The notes beneath the pieces are model-generated. The model made no database searches, had not been told where the DNA came from, and saw only the letters and a program-made list of their open reading frames with translations. A stretch of DNA of 64,000 bases from Hymenobacter arizonensis (GTDB lineage Bacteria; Bacteroidota; Bacteroidia; Cytophagales; Hymenobacteraceae), in NCBI RefSeq assembly GCF_900115775.1, contig NZ_FOXS01000005.1, positions 248,001 through 312,000 of the forward strand, written 5' to 3'. A program made the position numbers and the translations under genes. Below, in pieces: positions 50,685-59,118 of the stretch (position 1 is its first letter; each line of letters begins with the position of its first letter).

Positions 50685-50718
50685 AAAGCCCTGCTGGCAT
50701 TGCCAGCAGGGCTTTTTT
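50685..50718 (+). terminator. Intrinsic terminator
   Basis: aaagccctgctggca pairs with tgccagcagggcttt and is followed by a T-run. Confidence 0.9.
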
Positions 50719-50970
50719 GTGGTGTAACCGCAACACTCCCTCGACCCGGAACAGAAGGTCAAGATGGTAGAGGCTTAAGGGAAAGGTAAGGTGCTTAATA
50801 ATATAATTTATTAAATTTAAGTACGTGTTTATTTAAAAACATGCAATTTATTAGGGGTATTTTGACAAGACTAGTAATAATGTATGCGTAACACTGCGGT
50901 AGTGGTGAGGCAACTCCTGCCAAGGAATTTTGTCGGCACCATTCACTCCCACTTTTTCCTGTTCCCATCT
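50719..50970. other. AT-rich gap upstream of the endonuclease gene
   Basis: Apart from a low-GC stretch at 50797-50850 nothing is recognised. In-frame codons before 50971 could extend the downstream gene but do not look like coding sequence. Confidence 0.35.
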
Positions 50971-51852
50971 ATGAAGCTTGCTATTACCCGAATCAGCAGC
51001 CTGGTGCTGCTTGTGGCTTTGGCCACCGCGTGTTCAAAACAGGAATTAACCCCCGCTGCCGCCCCCATTCCCTCAGTGGCAATCCAAGACGCTACCCGCG
51101 ACAGCCACCTGGCCATGGGCAACCCCAGCGGCGCCACCACCAATACCGCCTACCCCAGCAACTACCTCATGAGCAAGTCGCAGTACGCCCTGTCGTACAA
51201 CCGCGACAAGGGCAAAGCCAACTGGGTAAGCTGGCACCTGAGCAGCGCCTGGGTAGGCAGCACCGCCCGCCAAGACAATTTCGCCGCCGATGCTACGCTG
51301 CCCAGCGGCTGGTACCGCGTCACGAGCAGCAGCTACACCGGCTCGGGCTTCGACCGGGGGCACGAGTGCCCTTCAGCCGACCGCACCGGCTCCGTGGCCG
51401 ACAACTCAGCCACGTTTCTCATGACCAACATGATGCCCCAGGCACCCCAGAACAACCAGCGCACCTGGGCCGGCTTAGAGAACTACTGCCGCACCCTCAT
51501 CAACCAAGGCAACGAGCTGTACATCATCTGCGGCAGCTACGGCACGGGGGGCACAGGCTCGGCCGGTTACAAAACCACCATCGACGCCGGCCGCGTAACC
51601 GTGCCCAACCGCTGCTGGAAGGTAGTGGTGGTGCTGCCCGAAGGCTCGTCCGACGCCAGCCGCGTAACGACCAGCACGCGCATCATTGCCATCAACACCC
51701 CCAACGACAACGCGCTGAACACGGACTGGGGAACTTACCGCACGTCGGTCAATGCCATTGAGTCGGCCACGGGCTACAACATTCTCTCGGCCGTGTCCAC
51801 GGCCGTGCAGGACGTCATCGAAGCACGCGTCGACAACGGCCCCACCAGCTGA
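50971..51852 (+). CDS. DNA/RNA non-specific endonuclease, lipoprotein
   Basis: 293 residues from MKLAITRISSLVLLVALATAC, a lipoprotein signal with Cys21 as the anchor; longer upstream starts are less likely. The NUC1/EndoG domain has the FDRGHECPSADRTGS motif with the catalytic His at 131, and the metal-site Asn in QAPQNNQRTWAGLEN. It should cut DNA and RNA at a Mg-dependent site, anchored in the cell envelope, perhaps for nucleotide scavenging. A roughly 50-residue Thr/Ala/Pro linker lies between the lipid anchor and the domain. No inhibitor gene (such as NuiA) is seen next to it. Confidence 0.92.
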   Translation: MKLAITRISSLVLLVALATACSKQELTPAAAPIPSVAIQDATRDSHLAMGNPSGATTNTAYPSNYLMSKSQYALSYNRDKGKANWVSWHLSSAWVGSTARQDNFAADATLPSGWYRVTSSSYTGSGFDRGHECPSADRTGSVADNSATFLMTNMMPQAPQNNQRTWAGLENYCRTLINQGNELYIICGSYGTGGTGSAGYKTTIDAGRVTVPNRCWKVVVVLPEGSSDASRVTTSTRIIAINTPNDNALNTDWGTYRTSVNAIESATGYNILSAVSTAVQDVIEARVDNGPTS

Positions 51853-51871
51853 GTTGCTGCCTAGCGCAAAG

Positions 51872-51916
51872 CAAAAAAGCCCGCGGTACTCAATTGAGTA
51901 TCACGGGCTTTTTTGT
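51872..51916 (+). terminator. Intrinsic terminator after the endonuclease gene
   Basis: aaaaaagcccg pairs with cgggctttttt, with an internal tactcaattgagta palindrome in the upper part. Confidence 0.85.
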
Positions 51917-52124
51917 GTCCGGACGCAAGCGCTGCTTTTATCTCGGAATAAACAGCCAAAGTTACGGTTTTGGTTAAAGGCAGTGCAAGCGCTAAATTTT
52001 GTTGAAAAAAGATTTACAGCACTATACATACCATAAATCTCGGCTATCTCTTTCCAATCGCAGAAAATGAAGATTGAAAATAAGTCGAAAAAAAAGCCCG
52101 ATAAAAACTTAACATTACCTGGGA

Positions 52125-52154
52125 TTTGGTCGGCGAAATGATTCCGTAATTTTG
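52125..52154 (+). promoter_or_regulatory. Strong Bacteroidota promoter for a small RNA
   Basis: TTTG (52125-52128), an 18-base spacer and TAATTTTG (52147-52154) match both consensus boxes perfectly. The predicted start of transcription is near 52160, at the 5' end of a structured sequence that ends at a terminator. Confidence 0.75.
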
Positions 52155-52159
52155 CATCG

Positions 52160-52317
52160 TGCTTCAACCCAAACACCAGTTGATGAAGTGCGGGCTGCTT
52201 ACTGCAGCCCCGCAGCGAGACCGGAAGGTCTTGTTCGCCGTCGGTTTGTCCGATTTTCAGCTTGTTTTTTCTGATTGTTGCCCCGCCGCCGTTTCGTGAT
52301 TTCGAGACGGTTTTTTT
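52160..52317 (+). ncRNA. Candidate structured small RNA or leader RNA
   Basis: About 155 bases from a perfect promoter to an intrinsic terminator, with no credible coding frame. In order it can form: a stem from cttca...tgaag; a 9-bp stem gcggg(c)tgc... around ttact; a GGAA-loop hairpin gcga-gacc-ggaa-ggtc-(ttgt)-tcgc; a small tcgg-tttg-tccga hairpin; and the terminator. It lies 230 bp before the pyrD-like gene, so it could be independent or a 5' leader that controls the pyr genes. It does not show the SRP RNA, TPP, FMN or SAM consensus. Confidence 0.6.
52289..52317 (+). terminator. Terminator of the candidate small RNA
   Basis: ccgtttcg pairs with cgagacgg (one G-T pair) around tgattt and is followed by seven Ts. 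Confidence 0.85.
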
Positions 52318-52548
52318 ATGTCCAAATGGGTCAGTTGACTTCACTAATCTCAACTCTTTTTTAACGCCCAAATTTAATTTTAGCTGTCAGCTGCTGGTTG
52401 TCAGTCGTTATTATTTGGTTGGGCGGCTGCCCGAATCAAGGCTGATAACTCTCAACCATCAACTCTTTGTCCGCTGTGCTAACTTGAAGAAGTTAGCCGG
52501 TCACCAAACCACCCCTGACAACGAACAACTGCTAATCAATAAGAATAT
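52318..52548. other. Gap between the candidate RNA and the pyrD-like gene
   Basis: A 20-base hairpin gctaactt-gaag-aagttagc is present near 52478-52497. No clear promoter is seen for the pyr cluster, and no gene. Confidence 0.4.
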
Positions 52549-53397
52549 ATGAAACTTGGCGCCATTACGTTACAGAACTCCGTGTGTTTGGCCACGGCTC
52601 CTTGGGAGCTCGACGGGCCTGGCTACGAGCACCTGGGCGCGATTTTCACCAAAACCGTGACCATGGAGCCTCGCCCGGGCCTGCCCGGCGACGAAGGCAT
52701 CCTGCAAGTAGCCGACCAAACCCTGCTCAACCGCACCGACCTCCGCACCGAAGGGGCCGAGGGGCTGGTGCAAGAGCACCTGCCGCGCCTGCGCCGTTTT
52801 GGCGTGCCGGTATTCGTGAGCATCACGGCGCCCGGCGTGCCGGGCTTCCGCAAAATTGCGCGCTACCTGCAGCGCGAAGCCGGCGACCAACTGGCCGGAC
52901 TAGAAGTGTACATCACGGCCCCGCATTCCGGCGCGGGCCCCGACATAACCGCCCGCTACGTGCGCGAAGCCACCGAAGCGGTGCGCAACGAACTGCGCGA
53001 CGACGCTGCCGTCATCGTGAAGCTGCCACCGTGGCCCGACCACATCCGGGGCCTGGCCTTGGGCGCGCAGGAAGGCGGTGCCACCGCGCTGGCCGCCACC
53101 AATACCTTGAAAGTGCTGCACCTGCCCGCCAACGCCGCCGATGCGCCGCTGGTAGGCGGGCTTTCCGGCGAAGCGTTGCGGCCGCTGGCCCTGCGTTGCG
53201 TGTGGGAGCTGGCCCACGATGAAAAGCTGCAGTTGCCCATCTTCGGAACAGGTGGCATTTTTACGCTGCGCGACGTGGAAGATTATCTGCGCGTCGGCGC
53301 CAATGCGGTGCAAGTGGCCAGCGGCGAATGGCTGTCGCCGGGACTCTCGGCACGGTTGGCGTCGGAAGTTGCTCTCAAATCGACCGTGACGCGCTAA
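52549..53397 (+). CDS. Class 1 dihydroorotate dehydrogenase-like (PyrD-like) flavoprotein with altered catalytic loop
   Basis: 282 residues, TIM barrel of the class 1 DHOD family. TKTVTMEPRPGLPG, VIVKLPPWPDHI (phosphate/flavin Lys), NTL..., GGLSGEALRPLALR and the FMN-phosphate motif GTGGIFTLRDVEDYL...GANAVQVAS are all recognisable. But the loop that in class 1 enzymes reads SCPN (Cys as catalytic base) aligns with Thr123-Ala124-Pro125-His126 here, so the usual base is absent. It is the first gene of a tight pyr cluster (41 bp before pyrF), which supports a role in pyrimidine synthesis, but the missing Cys makes it uncertain whether it oxidises dihydroorotate. It may instead be a related flavoprotein, with another DHOD elsewhere. 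Confidence 0.75.
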   Translation: MKLGAITLQNSVCLATAPWELDGPGYEHLGAIFTKTVTMEPRPGLPGDEGILQVADQTLLNRTDLRTEGAEGLVQEHLPRLRRFGVPVFVSITAPGVPGFRKIARYLQREAGDQLAGLEVYITAPHSGAGPDITARYVREATEAVRNELRDDAAVIVKLPPWPDHIRGLALGAQEGGATALAATNTLKVLHLPANAADAPLVGGLSGEALRPLALRCVWELAHDEKLQLPIFGTGGIFTLRDVEDYLRVGANAVQVASGEWLSPGLSARLASEVALKSTVTR

Positions 53398-53437
53398 CCT
53401 GACACCTTCTTTTTCATCCACCATTCCCACCGTCCCG

Positions 53438-54217
53438 ATGCAAAAGCTCCTCACCCGCGTTCAGACCCTCAATTCCTTAGTATGCGTGGGCCTCGACCCC
53501 GTGGGCGACGATGCGACTGTCATCCGCCGCCTGCACGAAGTCGTGACCGAGACCTCGGAGTATGCCGCTGCTTTCAAACCCAACCTTGCCTTCTTTCTGA
53601 GCCGCGAAAACGGAGTTGCCTTACTTGAAAAAACCGTGCGCCGCATCCCTTCCGAAATCCCCGTGATTCTGGATGGTAAATTCGGTGACATCTCCAGCAC
53701 TGCCGAGCAGTACGCCCGCTTTGCCTACGACATCATTGGGGCCGATGCCGTGACGGTGAACCCCTACATGGGCGACGACACCATTCGGCCCTTTGCCCGC
53801 CCCGGCAAGATGGTGTTTTCCCTGGCCAAAACCTCCAACAAACCCCAGCACGGCCTGCAAGATGCGGCCATGACCCGCGGCGGCTCCATCAGCGACTGGG
53901 CCGCCCGCCTGGCCCGCCTCATGGACGAAGAGCTGACCGAAGCGACCATTGGCCTGGTGGTGGGCGCCTCGGAGCCAGATACGGTGGTCAAACTGCGGGT
54001 CGCGTGCCCGGAACAGTGGTTCCTGGTGCCGGGCATAGGAGCGCAGGGCGGCGACTTATCGGCCACGCTGCGCGCCGGCCTCCGCACCGATGGCAGCGGC
54101 CTGCTAATAAATTCCTCGCGGGGTATCTGGCAGGCCAAAAACGCCGGAACCGCTGCTCGCGAATTGATGGAGCAAATCAACCAATTCCGGACCGTGACAA
54201 GCCCGAACCATGCCTAA
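53438..54217 (+). CDS. pyrF: Orotidine 5'-phosphate decarboxylase (type 2)
   Basis: 259 residues, decarboxylating OMP to UMP, the last step of pyrimidine synthesis. VCVGLDPVGD opens the barrel, KPNLAFF follows, and ILDGKFGDISSTAEQYA holds the catalytic Asp/Lys/Asp network (D-x-K-x2-D-I). LRVACPEQWFLVPGIGAQGGDLSAT carries the phosphate site. The GADAVTVNPYMGDDTI stretch identifies the type 2 (long) PyrF. It starts 41 bp after the PyrD-like stop and is followed by a terminator hairpin before pyrE, so pyrE expression may be reduced. It fits the cluster. Confidence 0.95.
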   Translation: MQKLLTRVQTLNSLVCVGLDPVGDDATVIRRLHEVVTETSEYAAAFKPNLAFFLSRENGVALLEKTVRRIPSEIPVILDGKFGDISSTAEQYARFAYDIIGADAVTVNPYMGDDTIRPFARPGKMVFSLAKTSNKPQHGLQDAAMTRGGSISDWAARLARLMDEELTEATIGLVVGASEPDTVVKLRVACPEQWFLVPGIGAQGGDLSATLRAGLRTDGSGLLINSSRGIWQAKNAGTAARELMEQINQFRTVTSPNHA

Positions 54218-54219
54218 AG

Positions 54220-54244
54220 AAAAGCCGCTTAACCGCGGCTTTTT
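54220..54244 (+). terminator. Terminator or attenuator between pyrF and pyrE
   Basis: aaagccgc pairs with gcggcttt around ttaacc, then a short T-run. It lies 24 bases before the pyrE start, so read-through or an internal promoter must serve pyrE. Confidence 0.75.
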
Positions 54245-54267
54245 GCATTTTAGATTTTCTGCAACCA

Positions 54268-54897
54268 ATGACCTTAACCTCCGAAAATTCTCTTTTGCCC
54301 ATTGCCCTTGATGCCGAATTGCTGGAGCAGCAGTTTCGCCAGGAAGACGCCCTTTTGCGCGGGCATTTCCGGCTGTCGTCGGGCTTGCACTCGGATACTT
54401 ATGTGCAGTGCGCCCGCTTCCTGCGCCGACCCGATTTGGCTGCGCCAGCCGCTGCGGCCTTGGCGGGTCAAATCCAAGCCGCGGGCTTACAACCCGACGT
54501 GGTGGTAGGCCCCGCCATGGGCGGCGTGGTGATAGGCTACGAGCTAGCCCGGCAGCTGGGCGTGCCCGGCATTTTCACGGAGCGCGACGCCGATGGACAG
54601 ATGACCCTACGCCGCGGCTTCACGGTGACGCCGGGCGAAAAAATCATCATCGCCGAAGACGTGGTGACCACCGGCAAAAGCACCCTGGAAGTAGCTCGCG
54701 TGCTGCGTGAACTGGGCGCCGAAGTCTTGGCCGTAGCTTCCCTGATTGACCGCACCGGCGGAAAAGGTGGGCTCGATTTCCCGCATTTCGCGCTGCTTTC
54801 AGTAACTGCAGCGACCTTTGCCCCGGAAGCCTGCCCGCTCTGCGCCGCGGGCGAGCCGGTAGTAAAACCAGGCAGTCGGCCGGAGAAAGCGTTTTGA
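54268..54897 (+). CDS. pyrE: Orotate phosphoribosyltransferase
   Basis: 209 residues from the ATG at 54268. It joins orotate to PRPP to make OMP. The PRPP-binding loop is IIIAEDVVTTGKST, with DVVTTGKS as the type I PRTase motif. The flexible hood with FRLSSGLHSDTYVQ and the FTERDADGQMTLRRGF loop (metal and PRPP contacts) are family-specific. It follows pyrF by 50 bp, across a hairpin. The C-terminal part ends with a CPLC pair (CPLCAAGEP) and a short basic tail. After the gene lies a 35-bp-arm repeat and then purSL. Confidence 0.94.
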   Translation: MTLTSENSLLPIALDAELLEQQFRQEDALLRGHFRLSSGLHSDTYVQCARFLRRPDLAAPAAAALAGQIQAAGLQPDVVVGPAMGGVVIGYELARQLGVPGIFTERDADGQMTLRRGFTVTPGEKIIIAEDVVTTGKSTLEVARVLRELGAEVLAVASLIDRTGGKGGLDFPHFALLSVTAATFAPEACPLCAAGEPVVKPGSRPEKAF

Positions 54898-54910
54898 AAG
54901 GAGAGTTAAC

Positions 54911-55029
54911 AAGAACGTCATGCAGAGCGCAGCGAAGCATCTCGCGTGCCACTACTAATCAGTGATGTTCGAACGATTGAATTACTACCCCGAGCGAGAT
55001 GCTTCGCTGCGCTCTGCATGACGTTCCTT
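54911..55029. repeat. 35-bp-arm inverted repeat, variant copy B
   Basis: The left arm (54911-54945, beginning aagaacgtcatgcagagcg) and the right arm (54994-55029) pair over about 35 bp with one bulged base. The arms differ from copies A and C in a coordinated way (cagagcgcagcgaagcatc for gtcgagcgcagccgagaca), so pairing is kept. It ends only 21 bases before the purSL start codon. Confidence 0.88.
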
Positions 55030-55050
55030 ACTGACGTTCTGATATCATTA

Positions 55051-58000
55051 ATGTCCGATACCACCCACACCATCCAGCTCACGCTGAAACCCGGCCAGCA
55101 CGACGGCGACGGCCAGCGCGTAGCCGAAGCCGCCGCTCGCCACCTGGGCTTGGCCACGGGGCGCGTGCGCAGTGCCGCCCTCTACACAGTGCGCTACCCA
55201 CTCAGCGAAACACAGCTGAGCGACTTCGCCTCCCGCTGCCTCGCCGACCCGGTGCTGCACGACGTGCGCCTGAATGAGCTCACCGCGGCCGACGGCTTCG
55301 CCACCTACATCCTGGTAGCCCGGCGCCCCGGCGTGACCGACGACGAAGGCACCTCCGCCCAAAATGCGCTGGCCGACCTGCTGAACGAGCCGCTCGACAC
55401 ACACACCCAGCACATTTTCAGCAAGCGCCTCTACCTGCTCGAAAACGACCTGCCCGCCGACGACCTCCGCCGCATCGCGGAAGAGCTGCTCGGCAACAAG
55501 CTCATCAACTGGTTGGAAGTAGGCCGCGTGGCCGAGGGCATCCGCGACTACACGCCGCGCCCCGGCGGCGGCGCTGAAGCCATCACCGAAATTGTGACGT
55601 TGACCGGTCGCAGCGACGCCGAATTGGTGCAGCTCTCGAAAGAGAACATCTACGCGCTGAACCTGGAGGAAATGCGGGCCGTGCGCGACTACTTCGCCGC
55701 ACCCGAAACCCAGGCCGAGCGCCAGGCCGCCGGCCTGCCCGCTGACCCCACGGACTGCGAGCTGGAAATCATCGCCCAGACGTGGTCGGAGCACTGCAAG
55801 CACAAGGAATTTTCGGCTCTCATCAACTACAAAGACCTGGAAACGGGCGAGAAGAAGCAGGTCGATTCGCTATTCAAAACCTACATCAAAGACGCCACCT
55901 CCGAAGTCGACCGCCAACTCCGCGCCAATGGCAACGACTGGTTGGTGAAGGTGTTTTCCGACAATGCCGGCGCCGTGCGCATCAACGCTGATTCGCTGTT
56001 TGTGTGGAAGGTGGAAACGCACAACTCGCCCTCGGCCATCGACCCTTATGGCGGGGCCATCACGGGCATTTTGGGCAACAACCGCGACCCCTTGGCCACG
56101 GGCATTGGCGGCGCGCAGCTACTGTTTAATACCAACGTGCTCTGCTTCGGCAACCCGCAGTACGACGGGCCACTGCTGACTGGCCAGCTGCACCCGCGCC
56201 GCATTCTGGAAGGCGTGCGCAAGGGCATTGAGGACGGCGGCAATAAGTCGGGCGTGCCCACGGTGAACGGCGCCATTGTGTTCGACGACCGGTACGCCGG
56301 CAAGCCGCTGGTATACTGCGGCACCGGCGCCGTAATGCCCATGCAATTCGCGGGCAAAGACTCCTGGGAGAAAATTATCGATTCCGGTGACCGCATCATC
56401 ATGGCCGGTGGCCGGGTGGGCAAGGACGGCATCCACGGCGCCACGTTTTCCTCAATTGAGCTAGACGAAACGGCCCCGGCCACGGCCGTGCAAATCGGCT
56501 CGCCCATCACCCAAAAGCTGGCGATGGATTTCCTGATGCTAGCCTCGCGCCGCGGCCTGCTCAAGTGCAGTACTGACAACGGCGCGGGCGGCCTTTCCTC
56601 CTCAGTGGGCGAGCTGGCAGGCATCAGCGGCGGCGCGGTTGTTGAACTGGAACGCGTGCCGTTGAAGTACCCTGGACTTCGGCCCTGGGAGATTTTCGTG
56701 AGCGAGTCGCAAGAGCGGTTTACGCTGGTGGTGGAGCCCGGCAAAATGACCGAGCTGCTGGCGTTAGGCCAGGAGATGGAAGTAGAATTGACGGACATCG
56801 GCCACTTCACTGCCGACGGTTTCCTGGACGTGCGCTTCGATGGCGAGCCGGTGGCCCGTCTGAACATGGAGTTCCTGCACGAGGGCGTGCCACGCAAAGT
56901 TCTGGAAGCTGAGTGGACCAAGCCGGCCGCTGCCGAACCGGAGATTCCGGCCACTACGGACTACACCGCTACGTTGGGCCAGTTGCTAGGCTCGCTCAAT
57001 ATCTGCTCCCGCGAGTCGATTATTCGCCAGTACGACCACGAGGTGAAGGGCCGGACCATTGTGAAGCCTTTGATGGGCGCCACCGGCCAGGCGCCGCAGG
57101 ACGCGGCCGTGGTGCGGTTCAATTTTGAGAGCTGGGAAGGCGTGGCCGTGAGCAACGGCATTCTGCCGCGCTACGGCGATTTGGACGCTTACCACATGTC
57201 GGCCGGCGCGTTTGATGAGGCCGTGCGGCAGATTATCGCAGTAGGAGGGAAGCTCCCCAACCTGACGCCCGGCGACGGGATTTTCTGGTCGGTGAACGAC
57301 AACTTCTGCGTGCCCGATTCGGTGTATGACCCCGTCAGCAACCCCGATGGCAAGCAAAAGCTGGCCAAGCTCGTGCGCATGTGCGAAGCCTTGCGCGACG
57401 CCACGGCTGCCTACTGCATTCCGCTCACCAGCGGCAAGGACAGCATGAAAAACGACTTCAAGGCCGATGGCGTGAAGATTTCGGTGCCACCCACCGTGCT
57501 CTACTCCATGACCGCCAAAATGGAGGACGTGCGCCGCGCCGTAACCTCCGACTTCAAGCAGGCTGACGACGTGGTGTACCTCCTCGGCGAAACCCACGAC
57601 GAGCTGGGCGGCTCCGAGTTCTACGCCCTGCACGGCCAACTGGGCGCCAACGTGCCCAAGGTTGATTTCGAGAAAGCCAAGGCGCTGTACACCCTCGTGG
57701 GCCAGGCCAACGACCAGCACCTGATTCAGTCCTGCCACGACCTGAGCGACGGCGGCCTCGCCGTGGCGCTGGCCGAATGCACCTTTGGCTACAACTGCGG
57801 CGCCAGCATAGCCTTGCCCGAAAGTGGCTTGCCGCTGCCCGTCCAGCTGTTCTCCGAATCGCACTCCCGCTTCCTCGCCACCGTGGCGCCGGAGGACGTC
57901 GTGGCGTTCGAGCAGCTACTAGGCAGCCGCGCTACCCGCCTGGGCATTGTCACCAAAGAGGCCCGCCTGGTGGTTCGCCACGGCAGCCGCGAGGTTATTT

Positions 58001-58104
58001 CGGCCGACTCCGATGTGCTACGGAGTATATGGACCAACGGCCCTGTAAATCAGCTGCTCGGCGTGAGCAACATGGCTAATACCTCAAATTCAACTTCACT
58101 GTAA
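55051..58104 (+). CDS. purL: Phosphoribosylformylglycinamidine synthase, PurS-PurL fusion
   Basis: 1017 residues from the ATG at 55051. It makes FGAM from FGAR, ATP and ammonia channelled from PurQ. Residues 1-~170 look like PurS-like units (HTIQLTLKPGQHDGDGQRVAEAAARHLG...), which are separate genes in many bacteria. The PurL part starts near 220: CELEIIAQTWSEHCKHKEF is the ATP/formylglycinamide-binding signature, KVETHNSPSAIDPYGGAITG and DGIHGATFSS are the two ATP-grasp-like motifs, and CQDLSDGG-like CHDLSDGGLAVALAE is near the C-terminus. There is no glutaminase domain; PurQ follows, overlapping by one base. So a PurSL/PurQ two-protein enzyme is expected. The repeat just upstream may separate it from pyrE. 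Confidence 0.93.
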   Translation: MSDTTHTIQLTLKPGQHDGDGQRVAEAAARHLGLATGRVRSAALYTVRYPLSETQLSDFASRCLADPVLHDVRLNELTAADGFATYILVARRPGVTDDEGTSAQNALADLLNEPLDTHTQHIFSKRLYLLENDLPADDLRRIAEELLGNKLINWLEVGRVAEGIRDYTPRPGGGAEAITEIVTLTGRSDAELVQLSKENIYALNLEEMRAVRDYFAAPETQAERQAAGLPADPTDCELEIIAQTWSEHCKHKEFSALINYKDLETGEKKQVDSLFKTYIKDATSEVDRQLRANGNDWLVKVFSDNAGAVRINADSLFVWKVETHNSPSAIDPYGGAITGILGNNRDPLATGIGGAQLLFNTNVLCFGNPQYDGPLLTGQLHPRRILEGVRKGIEDGGNKSGVPTVNGAIVFDDRYAGKPLVYCGTGAVMPMQFAGKDSWEKIIDSGDRIIMAGGRVGKDGIHGATFSSIELDETAPATAVQIGSPITQKLAMDFLMLASRRGLLKCSTDNGAGGLSSSVGELAGISGGAVVELERVPLKYPGLRPWEIFVSESQERFTLVVEPGKMTELLALGQEMEVELTDIGHFTADGFLDVRFDGEPVARLNMEFLHEGVPRKVLEAEWTKPAAAEPEIPATTDYTATLGQLLGSLNICSRESIIRQYDHEVKGRTIVKPLMGATGQAPQDAAVVRFNFESWEGVAVSNGILPRYGDLDAYHMSAGAFDEAVRQIIAVGGKLPNLTPGDGIFWSVNDNFCVPDSVYDPVSNPDGKQKLAKLVRMCEALRDATAAYCIPLTSGKDSMKNDFKADGVKISVPPTVLYSMTAKMEDVRRAVTSDFKQADDVVYLLGETHDELGGSEFYALHGQLGANVPKVDFEKAKALYTLVGQANDQHLIQSCHDLSDGGLAVALAECTFGYNCGASIALPESGLPLPVQLFSESHSRFLATVAPEDVVAFEQLLGSRATRLGIVTKEARLVVRHGSREVISADSDVLRSIWTNGPVNQLLGVSNMANTSNSTSL

Positions 58105-59081
58105 TGGCACAAGATTCATTTCCTCCGGCCCAAAAGCCTTTTGAGATGGTACAAGATGCCACTCGGGTAGCACATAAAGTTCAAATTGAGGCACAAGGTG
58201 GCGAACCCAAACGGGTTGGCGCTGTGCAAGCCTTGATTCTGACTGGCTTTGGCATCAACTGCGAAGAGGAGTTCGCCGCTGCTTACCGCATGGCCGGCGC
58301 CGAGCCCACCATTGTGCACCTCAACCAGGTGCTGCACGGGCAGGTTAGCATCCACGATTTCGACACGCTGAACTTCCCAGGGGGCTTCTCCTTTGGCGAT
58401 GACCTAGGCTCGGGCGTGGTGCTGGCCAACAAGCTGCGCTACCGCCAGACCGGCGCCAACGGCCGCACGCTGCTCGACGACATCAAGCAGTTCATCGCCG
58501 CCGGTAAGTTCGTGCTGGGCATCTGCAACGGCTTTCAGGTGCTGGTGAAGCTGGGCCTGCTGCCCAACCTAGGCGGCGAGGTGACGCCCGAAGTCACGCT
58601 GACCCACAACGCCAGCGGCCGCTACGAAGACCGGTGGGTAACGCTGCGCGTGAACCCCAAGTCCAACACGCCTTTCCTCAAAGGCATAGACACGCTGGAA
58701 GTGCCCGTGCGCCACGGCGAAGGACGCCTCGTGATTCCGGATGCCGCCATACAGCAGCGCATCGAAGCCGCGGGCCTCAACTGCCTGAGCTACCTCGACG
58801 CTAACGGCGACGGCACCGGCGTGTACCCTTTCAACCCCAACGGCGCCGCCCTAAACTGCGCCGGCCTCACCGACCCCACTGGCCAGGTGTTTGGACTGAT
58901 GCCGCACCCGGAGGCGTTCTTATCGGCCTACAACCACCCCGACTGGGCGCGCCGCCGCCGCCAAAACCCCGGCGCCACCGAGGAAGGGGAGGGCCTTCAG
59001 ATTTTCAAAAATATCGTGGAGCACATCGCCCACACGCGTACCACGGCCGCTCCCGCCGCGGAGTTTGCCACTCGGAACTAG
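58104..59081 (+). CDS. purQ: FGAM synthase glutaminase subunit PurQ
   Basis: 325 residues, class I glutamine amidotransferase that releases ammonia for PurSL. Nucleophile Cys141 is in LGICNGFQVLVKLG, and the catalytic His268 and Glu270 are in LMPHPEAF. ILTGFGINCEEEFAAAY is the N-terminal glutamine loop of the type that goes with PurSL fusions. There is a ~45-residue extension before the core, and the protein is longer than the ~230 residues of Bacillus PurQ. The start overlaps the purSL stop by one base (TAATG), which indicates translational coupling and fixed stoichiometry. Confidence 0.95.
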   Translation: MAQDSFPPAQKPFEMVQDATRVAHKVQIEAQGGEPKRVGAVQALILTGFGINCEEEFAAAYRMAGAEPTIVHLNQVLHGQVSIHDFDTLNFPGGFSFGDDLGSGVVLANKLRYRQTGANGRTLLDDIKQFIAAGKFVLGICNGFQVLVKLGLLPNLGGEVTPEVTLTHNASGRYEDRWVTLRVNPKSNTPFLKGIDTLEVPVRHGEGRLVIPDAAIQQRIEAAGLNCLSYLDANGDGTGVYPFNPNGAALNCAGLTDPTGQVFGLMPHPEAFLSAYNHPDWARRRRQNPGATEEGEGLQIFKNIVEHIAHTRTTAAPAAEFATRN

Positions 59082-59118
59082 TCTCGTTATTCGGAACTAG
59101 CCTCCTTAAAAGTTGCTA

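Noticed and set aside
52160..52317. Signal recognition particle RNA
   Set aside because: A GGAA loop is present, but the conserved AGCA-containing 3' strand and the symmetric loop of SRP domain IV are not. It was left as an unassigned RNA.
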